Below are positions 32,271 to 43,464 of a stretch of 64,000 nt of DNA, one piece after another. Location: assembly GCA_028641055.1 (NCBI GenBank), contig CM054060.1:238852833-238916832 (forward strand), in the 5' to 3' direction. Under the pieces are notes generated by a model. The model was not told where the DNA came from. It saw only the letters and a program-made list of their open reading frames with translations, and did not search any database. Position 1 is the stretch's first letter. Each line of letters starts with the position of its first letter. A program made the position numbers and the translations under genes. This DNA is from Alopecurus myosuroides (lineage: Eukaryota; Streptophyta; Magnoliopsida; Poales; Poaceae).

Positions 32271-35200
32271 ATGGAGGTTTGTTCTATTACTGCTTTATGT
32301 TTGCTTCTGTTGTACATTTTTTGTTCTTCTTTTGTGTCTTTTTTTGTCCTTACTGTTCTATTTTTTGCTGAGCAGGGGCAGTATTGGTGTAGCAAGGACC
32401 GTTTTGCTGCGAAGCGGTTGCTCAAGTGCGCTAATGATCTAACACCACGGAAGAGAGAAATTATCGAGCAACACAGCGCTTTTTCCTCACTACTCAACAT
32501 TTCTCTTTTCAATGTCCCTAACGAGCTCATAGATTTTGTCGCCATCAACACTGTGGTTGAGCTTCGTGAGTTTCATTATGGATCAAAACGGATAGTTTTC
32601 ACAAGAGACATTATCAAGAAGGTGTTTGGTCTACGTTCAGGATCAAAGCTAGTCGAGTTGCTGACCAAGAGTGTACATTCAGAAATCAGATAGGCATACA
32701 AAGGCACGTTGTCGAGGCTACCCATAGAGAATGCAGCAAAAATGTTGAAGGAGCTTGATGACGGTGAAGAGGATGCCATAATCAGGACATGGGACCTTTT
32801 GTGCTGGGCGACTGTTCTGAATCCTTCCACCAACAAAATGATGTGCTTAGAGTACATAGGGTGCATGAGTGACCCAAAGAGGACCCATGAGTATGACTGG
32901 GAGGAGCACATCCTGGAGTTGTTGATGCATTATATTCAAAAAATTCAGAAGAAGAAGGAGAAACCGCTTGTGCTTGATGGTGTTAATCTTCAGAAGGGTA
33001 AGCAGCTGGGTGAGTCCGAGGAAGCACCCGGTCCATCGAAAAAGAAGAAGATTAAGAACATGTTCGAATTCTGGATGTCCGGCCCACTGCATGTTCTTGC
33101 TGTAAGTTTTTACCTTTTTTCACACCTTGCTACTTTACATAGTTTTGTTTGCTCCATTAGATTTAAATTATTGTTGCTTTAGTTAGTTTCTGTTGCTACA
33201 TTGTTTTATTTTTTGTGTATTGTTTTTGTTTATGTTCTAGCTGTAAGTTTTTACCTTTTCACAGTTTGCTACTTTTCATAGTTTTGTTTGCTCCATTAGA
33301 TTTAAATTATTGTTACTTTAGTTATTTTCTGTTGCTCCATTGTTTATTTTTGTGTGTATTGTTTCTGTTTATGTTCTAGTTGTAAGTTCTTTCCCTTTTT
33401 CCTGAGCTTGCTACTTTACATAGTTTTTTTTTGCTATATTATTGTTGCTTTAGTTAGTTTATGTTGCTCCATTGTTTATTTTTCTGTGTACTGTTTTTGT
33501 TTAGTTGTTTTTTTATACATTTTTGTTACAATAGCTTTTCAATTTCTGATTTTGTAATAGTTTTTTATGATATTTTTGTCCAATCAGTTGCAGGTTGATT
33601 TTTGTGTGTTATGTTTTTCATATATAGCTGGTGTACATGGACCACTTGCTCATCCCAAAGAATGAGCACTTTATAAACAATGGGATTCCTAGAGTTTGCT
33701 TTGTGACCAGTGAAGATTTCAGTTTCATTGTCAAGATCAACCGTGACAATAAAATCCTGCTGAACAAGACTGTCTTTGGGAGGTGTCCTGTAAGTAGACT
33801 CTTTTGTTGTTTTCTTTTGCTTTTTCGTTGTTTGCGTTTCCCTGCCACGTTTTCAATTTTGTTTTTTGAACTCAACCTTGATTGGTTTTTTGGTTGTGCA
33901 GTTCCTTCCGTTATCCAAAACAGTGTATGCGCCATGTCACGTGGACAGTTCAATGCCCGAAGATATTGATGTAAATCCGTCTGCATCGCTTAATGAATGG
34001 CTTGTTTTCCCCACCATCGAGCAAATGGAGGTTTGTATAGTTTCTAATGTGACGTTTGTAGGTCATTTTGTTTGTTCATATAGCATTTTTTTCCTGCATG
34101 TAGCAAGGTGCTTTTTCCACAATTTTGCTACTTTACATATTTCATTTTGCTCCATTAGGGTTTAAGTACCGTTGTTTTAGTTATTTTCTTTTGCTACATT
34201 TTTTTATATCGTGCGTACTTTTTCTGTTTTAGTTTTTTTTTATGTCTGCTACTATAATGAAATTTTTTTGCACCATCAGTTATTTTGTTTTGTTCTGCCA
34301 ATGTTTTTGTCTCAGTTTGCTGGTTTTTTTTGCTTCTTTTTCAATGATCAGTTAATGTTTTTTTTATTTTTAGAATTGTTGCTCACTCACACAGTAATCC
34401 ATGTTTTTTGTTCAGCACAGGTACCATCTCGGTTCAAGAACCTATACGACAAGCACAGGGTCAGTTTAGCTTCAAACGTGGATGCTACTCTCAAGATTCT
34501 TGCTGTAGGGTTAAAAACAACGCAGTCCAAACAAATGGCTTTGCTGTTGAATGATGTTGAAGCTGCCCTGAAGGAAGATGATGGCCCGAGTATTTTGTTT
34601 CCAGCTTCTGGGGTAGGACTAGACGGACAAGGCAACATGGATGGTGACAAGTCTGCTTTTGAGTCCGATGATCTTGATATTGAAGAGGAAATTGTTGTTG
34701 TGGATCCTATGGAGTGTGATTCCCATGTATGCGAAGACGATGTTGTTGAGGGCGATGCCGGTGTAGCAGAGAATGAACAAACCAATGCTACGGAGCCCAA
34801 CGATGTCCCGCAACCAGCAATTGTTGTAGATTCCTCTCACACGGACGCCGATGGTGAGGAACAGGGCGCTGTGAGCAGTCCGGTTAGAGTTGCTGTTGGT
34901 AGTCCAGATAAAGTTGCTGTTGTTGGTAGTCCGGTTAGAGCTGCTGTTGGTAGTCCAGATAAAGTTGCTGCTGTTGGTAGTCCAGACAGTTATGCTGCGG
35001 TGATTCCACCCATGCCCACTGCCCTTAGCCCACCTAGAGCTGCTGCGGATAGTACTTTCGTTCCTAGGTCGGCTTCTCCCACACCTCGGCACAACATACC
35101 AACAGGTTACTGGGATGACTGCCCGAAATTTAATGTGTGGAGCCAAGACAACGAATCTTCCCAAGCCCCTGACAAGAACGACGTTGTGTGTGCGGAAAAG

Positions 35201-37574
35201 TTTGAGGATGTTGCAGTTCCGATAGTTGGAGACAAGGTTGCTCCCACGTGTATGTTCTCCTTCCCCCTTTTCTCTATTTTTTACATTTTGCATTTTTCAT
35301 CGTGATTTTGTGTGCACTGCCCGCCAAAACAAGATTTTTCAAATTATTCTTTTTCTGATGGAAATTTGTTGCGTAGCTCCCAAACCATGCCTTGACACCC
35401 GCATACCGGAAAATTTGGAGGAGATTCCTGACGCTGCAACACCGGATCATGGTGACAATACAGGTTTGCTTTTTTCTTCCCTGTGCGCATTGTTGTTCTT
35501 TTGTTGGCTTTAAAAAAAATGCTATCTTAGTGTTAGGGTTTTGCTTCTTTAGATAATTCTGGTTGCTACTTTATATATTTCTGGTTGCTACTTTACTTAA
35601 TTCTGCTTGCTACTTTACGTCATTCTGCTTGCTACTTTAGATACTTATGGTTGCTACTTTTACATATTTTTCTGATTGCTTCTTTTACATAATTCTGGTT
35701 GCTTTCGTTAGATATTTATGGTTGCTAATTTACATAATTCTGGCTGCTTCGTTATCACATTTTTCTTTGTTGCTATAGAGCTCTTTTTCCTTTTGGAACC
35801 TTAACCACTAGCTTATTATTTTTTGTTTTTCCTATACATTGGTGGCAGCTCAGGTGTTGTAGAGAAGAAGGATGGTAGCACTGGTGCCCTAACTTTTCAA
35901 AGGAGGACTAGGCATAAAAGGGCAATGCAAACAGATGTTAAGGCTCCAGTGGCGAAAAAGTTGAAGAATCCCTCTGCAGATGTAGTTGCATTGTACGAAC
36001 AGTTTGTGCGCCATTCTCGCAATCTCAAGACTGACCGTCAAAAGAAAGGGAAAGATGACCCGTGAGTCTTTTTTTTCTGGCCTTTTTACCACATAATTAC
36101 GTGACATTTTTTGTTTTGCTACTAGCTACTCCTTTTTTCCTTTTTACATTTGGTCATTGCAGCAACCGGGACACCTCTGATTATGTTTTCTTATATTCTT
36201 TTTTCAGGCCTCCTTTCATTCTAATTGGGGGGTCTCACTGTGACTACAAGAGTTTTCACAATTCCCTAGGGCCCAGGAAGTGTCTTGACACTCAGGTCAT
36301 GTGTGTTTGGTCTGAGAGTTTCAATAAGGGAGCGAAAAGGGAAGAGGAAAACATCACATCTGCTTTGAAAAGATACGTTTTCAATTGCTACACAACGGTT
36401 AGTTTTGTCCTAAGACTTTTTTGCTGCATGCCTCAGCTGACATTTTTTACCCTAATATAACTTTTGCTCTTTCTGTTTCGTCATGAGTAGCAAAAGCTAA
36501 ATAGTTGATCCAGAGAAGTTCAACCCAGCTACAGTTGTGAGAGAGTTCAAAACTCAAAATGTGAAGTTCAAGATCATGAAGAAAGAACTTGTGAGCTATG
36601 CTTTCCTCTTCCTACATTGTTTTTGCTACGTTGTAATTACATCGGTATTAGTTTACGAATCATGTTTTTGTGCAATTATAAGTTTCAAGACAATTGTAGA
36701 AGTTTCTGTTTTTTGGGCAGAATTGCTCCCATACTTAGGCTTATATGCTCTTTTAGAAGTTTATGTTTGCTACAATAGTTTCAACTAATTTCTACCTTCA
36801 TATATCTAGTGATTATATATTTTCTAATTTGGTATTCATTTTGTTCCGCCTCATTTTTAGCTACACTTCCCTGTAGTCAAGGACAACCACTGGATGGTAT
36901 GCACTGTCAACTTGATACACGACCAGTTCCACGTGTTTGATTCAATGAACCACAAGGACAAGAGCTTTCTCGAGGAAGCAGCAAACAACCTGGTTTGTTG
37001 TTAGAACTGTCTACAAGGATTACATTTTTGTTATGTGTATCACACTAATTTCTAAATTTTTGCTATTCTAGTTTATTAACTTTGCGGCACTTTGCAAAGC
37101 TTCTGGAGTGTCACACATAGACATCGACCGCTACACACTTTCCACACCCGCCCACCCACAGCAGAAGACTCTGTAAGATCTTTTTTTTTCTTTTGATGCA
37201 ATTGTAGAAGTTTCTGTTTTTTGGGCAGGATTGCTCCCATAATTAGATTTATATGCTCTTTTAGAAGTTTATGTTTGCTACAATAGTTTCAACTAATTGC
37301 TACCTTCATGTATCCAGTCATTATACATTGCTTTCGAGTTTGCTGCTAACTATGTTCATTTGTTTTCTTTTCTCCTTTTTCCAGCTATGACTGTGGCTTC
37401 TTCACAATGCTGTTCATTCAGCACTTCGACGCTAAAACCATGTTGCCTTTCTCCAAGGATGACATTCCTACATACCGCATGGTTGTCGCAGCGAAGCTCA
37501 TCGAGGATAGAGAGAACAAAGGCAACATCGTCGACATCATGGAGGCTTGCTTGGAGCCTCGGGCGGGGGTGTAG
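32271..37574 (+). CDS. ULP1-like (C48) cysteine protease gene of the MULE
   Basis: About twelve exons with GT-AG borders: 32271-32276, 32376-33100, 33629-33789, 33901-34029, 34416-35249, about 35377-35464, 35850-36060, 36208-36397, about 36491-36587, 36861-36991, 37071-37171 and about 37385-37574. The N-terminal region has the motifs FNVPNELIDFVAINTVVELR and KKVFGLRSGSKLVELL found upstream of ULP domains in plant transposons. The middle exon (34416) is acidic with a repeated VGSP-x-KVAV motif. The last exons form the C48 core: NHWMVCTVNL (His), FHVFDSMN (Asp), TPAHPQQKTL (Gln) and YDCGFFTMLFIQHF (Cys), so the triad is complete. ULP proteases remove SUMO in the nucleus. Lesions: TAG at 32691-32693, and a one-base shift near 36500 that breaks the reading into VDPEKFNPATVVREF. 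Confidence 0.85.
33102..33510 (+). repeat. About 140-bp tandem repeat in ULP1-gene intron 2
   Basis: Three units each start with a donor-like GTAAGTT (33102, 33243, 33382) and end with TTATGTTCTAG, an acceptor-like end. They contain TTTGCTCCATTAGATTTAAA. The real donor of exon 2 is the first of the three. Confidence 0.85.
35561..35760 (+). repeat. 22-bp repeat (TTGCTACTTTAC family) in a ULP1-gene intron
   Basis: About nine degenerate copies of CTGGTTGCTACTTTACATAA occur head to tail with a spacing of about 22 bp. The same unit appears reversed in the transposase-gene intron at 40310-40407. Confidence 0.85.
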
Positions 37575-38407
37575 CCATTAGTAGTTTCATGTAGCCTGGA
37601 GTGACAATCGCACATGTACATTCGCTTTAGCCTCATCTAGTTTCATGTAGCCTGGATGGATGAAACAGCCTTTTTATATGTTTTTTCATATGTTATCCCC
37701 GCTGGAATCTACTGATCCACGGATTGTGTCATTTTGTCGAACAAATGATTGTGGCTATCAATGACAGAGAGTTGACTATGTTTTTAACCATGGGAATGAA
37801 TGTAGTTTTTCTCCTGCTTGGTTCTAATGGTAGCAAATGAAGTATCCCTTTTTTCTCGGTGATTTCTCTGTTTTTGCTACAAGTTTATATCAAATGAATT
37901 CTGTGTATTTTTCTGGCACCTTTTTTGTGGGTTTCTGTTTTTCCTGGAGGTGACCATGTTTTTGCTTCATTAGGTGTATTTGTTTGCTTCAATAGGTATT
38001 TTTCAATGCTACAATAGTGAAATCTGGTTGCTACCGAACAACTTTTATTTTGTATCCTACAGAAAGATATTTTGAAACCCCTGGACAAGAACAGTGTTTT
38101 TCTCTCGTAGCGTAAATCATTTGCTCCAATAACAGATTTTCAATGCTTCATACACAATAAAATGTTTCTACCAACATTTTTCCACAAACAAAAGTAGATA
38201 ATTTACGTTTCACATAGCTGAGCACATTTTTACGTTTGCTCCAACGCAAGAATACAAGTTATCCACAGAATAATTTTTTGCTCCAATGCAAGGTAACTAT
38301 GTTTTAAATCATTCTATACCAATAGTACCAACGCCACGTACAATTAAAACTTCCACCCTAACAACTTATTCGTAGCAATTGTTTTAAAAAACATCATCAT
38401 ATAACAG
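37575..38407. other. Spacer between the two convergent MULE genes
   Basis: AT-rich, no coding frame. It contains many TTGCTAC and TTGCTCCAAT words like the introns, and would hold the 3' ends of both transcripts. Confidence 0.6.
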
Positions 38408-41400
38408 CTACAGCCTAAGCTCAGCCCCAGCAGCCAATCTTTCATCCTCCACCTGTTTAGCAACACAATCTTTCACCGCATGTCCCTCCTCATGACAACA
38501 CGAACACTTCATTACTCTCTTCTTTCTAGGTTGCTTGGGCTTCTTCACCGGTTTCTTGTTTGTTGCTTTGGCATCGTCAGCTTGCTTGCGTCTCTTCAAA
38601 GTTTCTTCATCGCGTAGCTCAACCAAAGTCTTCCGCCTCTGTACTTTCATCGTGGAACGTCCTTTAGGTTTTACCCGTTTAGGATTTTCCAGTGTTTGCC
38701 CGCCGGTAGCAAATTTCTCGCTGTCACCAACCATTGTTGTTGGTTCATTTTGCTGTGGTCCATTTTGTTGGTCTTCATCCAATCCTGCATCCTCTTCGTC
38801 ACCTCCTTCAACAACATTTCTTTTTGCTCTTAAGATTGCAGCAACCTTTTTGCTAGCCTCACCCACCATTCTTGAAACAACTTCATAAGCTTCATCCACA
38901 AAACAAGCATCAGAGGCAAACTCATTCATTTTTCTGCATAGTGAGTTGTATTTCAGTGTATTGGTTGGTGGGACACCAAATCTGAGCCCGTTGTCCCCGA
39001 CATCAGGCGCTGGTGTTGTTGCTATCGAAGACCATCTGTACAGCAAGTACCTTTCTGGAATTTTCTGGACATTTAGGTGGACCATGACCCTGATGATGTG
39101 TGGACATATCAGTCCACACATTTCAAACCCATTGCATCCGTACGAGTACAACCCCTCCTCAAACTCAAATTGAACCCGGTATGTTCTCACTTCTAGGCCA
39201 GGGTTTGGAACTAGATCAAAACCAATGCCCTCTACATCTGCCCGTACTGGATAGAACTTTGTTGATGCAGCAACAAGCTTCTGGTACCTTTCAAAGATTT
39301 TTTCTGTGTAGAATTCTTGTCCTTGCTTCTCAATTGCATAACTGCAAAACAAGTTTTTGCACCATTAGATGAAAATCAATGCTACAACAGTATGTTTTTG
39401 TTGCTACTTTAACTGTTATGGAATGCTACACATACACAGCAGGCAGAGTTTTTTTGCACTAGTTGCTACACACTACCTTACATTATTGTATTTTTTTGGT
39501 GTGCTACAATGGGTGCTGTATTTCAGAAATGCTGCTTTTTTGCTTACCTTCCCCAAAGCGATCTTCTTGTTGTCTCCATTGCAAACCCTGCGCTATCCTC
39601 CCGGTCAAGCATCAATGTCTGGCAAAGCTCATACTGTTGCAAAAAATGGAACACCGAGTCACCTGGCCGTATCAGTGTATTGAAGTACGAATTCAGTCCT
39701 TCAGACCTTCCAGTAGTGCTCGTGAAAGGGAAGAACCTTTTTCTGAAATAAACAGGGGCACATGTTGTTCTAGACTTCCACATGTTTTGCAGATGAGTGT
39801 TTTCAGACATGCCAAACTCTGTGAGCATATGCTCCCAACAATCCTCAAATTGCTTCACCGTGTCGGTTCCATAGATGCACCCATAGAAAGCATCACTAAA
39901 AGGATTACCTTCCGCCAAGTTTGGTCCCAACTTCTTCCTCGCAAGATGCAGGACATGGTAGAGACAGCACCTGTGTACCGAGTTTGGGAAAAACTGACGT
40001 ATTGCTTCTGCCATTGCTTGATCTTGGTCTGTCATTATGTTATCCGGGTGGACACCATCCATTGCAAGCATCCACAGCTTGAACACTCACTTGAACGTTT
40101 CTATCTTCTCATCTTCTAACAGAGCACAGCCTAGCACTATCGTGTATGAGTGGTTATTTATTCCGACTATGGGAGCAAAAGGCATGTTGTATCTATTTGT
40201 ACATAAAGTTGTGTCAACAAACACACAATCCTTGTACTTATGATACAATGACCTTGTTCGATCATCCACCCAGAATAAGGCCCTCACAGCACCATCTTTA
40301 TCAACCTGCGTAGCAAGCAGAATTATGTAAAGTAGCACGCAGAATTAAGTAAAGTAGCAACCAGAACTAAGTAAAGCAGCAATCATAAATAAGTAAAGAA
40401 GCAAAACCTGCGTAGCATAGGAGAAGTTGATGTTCTCAGCTTGCCTTTGCTTGAAATACTCCAATGTCATTTCCATGTCTCGTAATGTAACCTCATTGCG
40501 TAACATTGTTCGGATGTTTGAAACATCCTTTTTAACATAACCCAAGCATCTCGGGTCACCACCGTGCACACTGCCAAGAGCTCCCATCAGTTGTGTTGTG
40601 GTTCTGTTCTGGTTATGCAATGTTTGTATGAACTGACAGTCCTCTCCCCGCACCTTCCTGTGTGAACGGTAGAACCTGCGCCTCCCCACTTGCTTAACCA
40701 TGGTGTGTGTGTGATCTGCTCGGGAAACCGTCACAGTCCAAGCTCCATTGCGCATGCCAACGATCATGTGAGCTTTACAATCATGGCGAATGACCTTCAT
40801 TCGTTGCCTTGTGTCCGACATGTCAACCTGCTCAGATGCCTGTTTTCTACAAGACTTTTGCGCGCTATGGATGCTCATGTCATTATCTTCTTCAAATGGC
40901 AATTTGCTACCACTCTTGCTACCATGCTTCTTCTTCTAAGATGGAGGTCTACCTGTGTGCACGCACTCAAACACTCTGCTCAATATAGTATCCGGAGGAG
41001 CATTTCTCGCCTGGCTGTACTTCGTGTTTCCAATGCGTGTGCCGAAGCCCATTTTCATCGCGTAGTCATTGTGAAGTTTTTGTGCTTCCTCAATATCATC
41101 AAAAATCATCCCAACAAACGGCTCCACTGGCTGTGATGTTATTTCTTCGCCAGCTTCCTCAACAACATTTGAAACAGTCCCACTATGCGCGCTACGAGGC
41201 CCATCAACGAAATCATTCGGAGTAGTGTCCCGAAAATCGAAGTGGTTCTGATCCTCTCCTCCAGGTGTGGTATTAAGGTCAAATCCTTCCAATATGCTGT
41301 CACCAACAAATCCCTGAAACAAAAAACAAACAAATCTGATCAATCTACTTTGCTCACAAACTACTAAAATAGAATGGCACTTGCAATGGTAGAAATTTTT

Positions 41401-42290
41401 CCTCAATCTTACTCTAACCATGATTTACTTTGGAAATTGTGTATGAGAATTTTCTTTGAAGGTTATTTGCTCCACAAAGATAAGAATATCTTTCTTTTTA
41501 TTTTTGATGCTACATAACACACATTTTTTTGGTTGAGTTTTGGAGCAACCACCATGTCAATAAGTAGCAAGTTTAGCAAAATATGTGGATCAATCTAAGC
41601 TTGCTAATATCTTTTTCTTCTACACAAGCAATTCCGATGCTTCTATTACTGGCAGTAGCAAATTGGATCTATCTAAGCTTGCTAATTTGCTACATAACTA
41701 CTTCCAGGAACCAGCACATCAATTGGACACATATACCATCAAGTGGACACATCAATTGGAGCAAACTTTTGTACAAACATAAAAAACAGAGCAAATTGAC
41801 CAATTTCTTCTACAAGCAAACCATCACACAAACCACAGCAAGTGGAGCAATTCTCTTTTCATAGCAACAGCAATCACAACTGATTGGGCTCAATTTCCAG
41901 CAACCATCACAGAAGTTTTTGCTCCCAATGATCAACAAGTTGCAGGAGAAAATTTTGCAGGAGCAAACCATCACATATTTTGAGCAACTATCACAGAATT
42001 TGGGAGCAAAATTTGCACGAACAACAAGTTGAGCAAAAAAAACTCACAGAACGTGCTGGTTCCTCAACGTCCGGATCTTCATTCAAAAAGGCAGGAGGAT
42101 TTCTAACACCCTCACTCGGTCGTGGAGCAAACCATGCTCCTAGGCCGCCGTCGTACAAGCCGGAACTCCGTCTCCGCCGCCGGCTCGCCGGATTTGCCCC
42201 CGAGCTTGAAGCTACTATGGAGGGCGGGGGGACGTGGTGAGGATGACCAGGAGGAGGGTACATGATGCTCTTACGGATGTGGTTAGCCAT
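38408..42290 (-). CDS. MULE transposase with FAR1 DNA-binding, DDE and SWIM domains (two nonsense codons)
   Basis: Four exons can be proposed: 42290-42048, 41313-40408, 40305-39548 and 39341-38408, all GT-AG. Exon 1 starts MANHIRKSIMYPPPG. Exon 2 holds the FAR1-type zinc-binding domain (EPFVGMIFDDIEEAQKLHND, GFGTRI, then RHDCKAHMIV). Exon 3 is the MULE catalytic domain: CVFVDTTLCTNRYNMPFAP with the first aspartate, TDQDQAMAEAI with the second, and HRCCLYHVL. Exon 4 has the SWIM finger (CNGFEMCGLICPH), lysine-rich blocks and a C-terminal CCHC knuckle (CSCCHEEGHAVKDC). The enzyme would bind the element ends and cut them out. In-frame stops are TAG at 40936-40938 and TGA at 40087-40089, the latter probably replacing a tryptophan. 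Otherwise the frame is intact. Confidence 0.9.
40310..40407 (-). repeat. TTGCTACTTTAC repeats in transposase-gene intron
   Basis: About four copies of the 22-bp unit seen at 35561-35760 fill this short intron. Since both genes point inward, the copies are in the same orientation relative to each gene. Confidence 0.8.
41340..42040 (-). other. Intron 1 of the MULE transposase gene
   Basis: About 730 bp of AT-rich sequence between exons 1 and 2, with many TTGCTCC/TTGCTAC words and no coding support. Confidence 0.6.
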
Positions 42291-42434
42291 GGCTTCTGAT
42301 TTGCCGCGCGCCGCCGAGTCGATCGCCGCCCGCCGCCCACGTCGATCTCCTCCCGCGCCGCCCCTGGAGATCACGGGGAATTGCCCGATCCGCGTCCCTG
42401 TCCGTTTTTTCTTCTTTCCTTGCTCCTTTTTGCT

Positions 42435-42559
42435 CCTTGTAGCAAAAGCGAAGAAGGGGTACGCGGGAGTAGATCGTGTGGCGCACGTTCGCCCGATCGG
42501 ACGGCTCCCGACCCGGGGGATCGAGTTGTTTTATCCCCCGGGGGATGCTCAGCGCGGTC
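42435..42559 (-). repeat. Right terminal inverted repeat of the MULE
   Basis: It is the inverted partner of 31271-31395, ending GCGCGGTC immediately before TTATTTTTA. It lacks the long C run of the left end. Confidence 0.85.
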
Positions 42560-42634
42560 TTATTTTTATTTAACTTGGGCGGTGGCACATGGTGTAATTA
42601 CGAAAATAGGTTAGCAAAGTTGCGCGATGCGCAC

Positions 42635-42874
42635 CAGGGATTTGCTTACCGGTCGAAATACATGATTACCGGTCGGTGACAGGAATTCTCGTCGGTAAAT
42701 AAATTTATCGGTCGAAAAATCCCGGAGCGTTTGTATTTGGGCCGAATTCATCATTTTCAAACCATTTTTTTTATTTTTTTTATGTTTTAACTTTAAATTT
42801 CAAATTTTGGATCAAAATTTCGTTCGGTAACCAACCGGTATTTTTCCGGTAACCACGGTTACCGGAAATCCCTG
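42635..42874. mobile_element. Small hAT-like MITE
   Basis: The ends CAGGGATTTGC and its inverted partner (GAAATCCCTG) enclose 240 bp rich in ACCGGT and GGTTACCGG words. The flanking 8 bp are only loosely similar, so the superfamily is inferred from the CAGGG ends. Confidence 0.5.
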
Positions 42875-43464
42875 TGCCCCCGAGATATCATTAGTTTGAT
42901 AACCAAATCCTTGATGTGCACTTACTATTCGTTTAACATTAATGGTTCTAAGAGCATCTCCAATTGCACCCCAAAAGGCCCGCAAAAGACCCATAGAGTC
43001 TCCGGACACGAAAATCATCTACATCGACACCCTAAAAGAGCCGATCTATCAGATTTGTGTCTAGTACCCCCATAAGACTAGCCAAACTTGGATTCTCCTT
43101 GCAGTCCACCTGAGATGGGGACAACTCGTCATAGATAGAGGGCGCGCCTAATTCTCCAGCCTCCTCTACATTTCCGCGTAGACCACCCAAAAGGCAACCT
43201 TTCCCTCCATTTTCTAACTTTGTCGCCGACGCCGTCTCCTCGCCTTCCTTCACCATGCCGCAAAAGCAGCCAAAGAAACTCGGCCTACCGCATCCTCTAA
43301 AGTCGACAACGTCGACTCCAAAGGTGGGGGAAAGGGCCAATGAAGCGGGAGCAGCCGGATCTAACGCTACAAGTGACCCAGGCGTAAATGCGTTCATGTG
43401 AGTCTTCCCGTCGACAAGATCGATGAGTACGGGCGAAGGGGAAGGCATCGACTGAGACAACGAC

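Larger units (their letters stand above)
31271..42559. mobile_element. Mutator-like element (MULE) carrying FAR1-type transposase and ULP1-like protease
   Basis: It is flanked by a perfect 9-bp duplication TTATTTTTA (31262-31270 and 42560-42568), the Mutator hallmark. The two ends are inverted copies of each other over roughly 120 bp. The shared segments include CGGGGGA, CCCCCGGGTCG and GAACGTGCG, with GCTTAGAATC at the left matching GCTGAGCATC in the complement of the right end. Inside are two convergent spliced genes: a ULP1-like protease on + (32271-37574) and a MULE transposase on - (38408-42290). Both retain most of their length. ULP-bearing MULEs are known in Arabidopsis, melon and rice. 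Confidence 0.95.

Noticed and set aside
38535..38888. Plus-strand frame opposite the MULE transposase C-terminus
   Set aside because: It mirrors the lysine-rich end of the transposase as phenylalanine/serine-rich low complexity.
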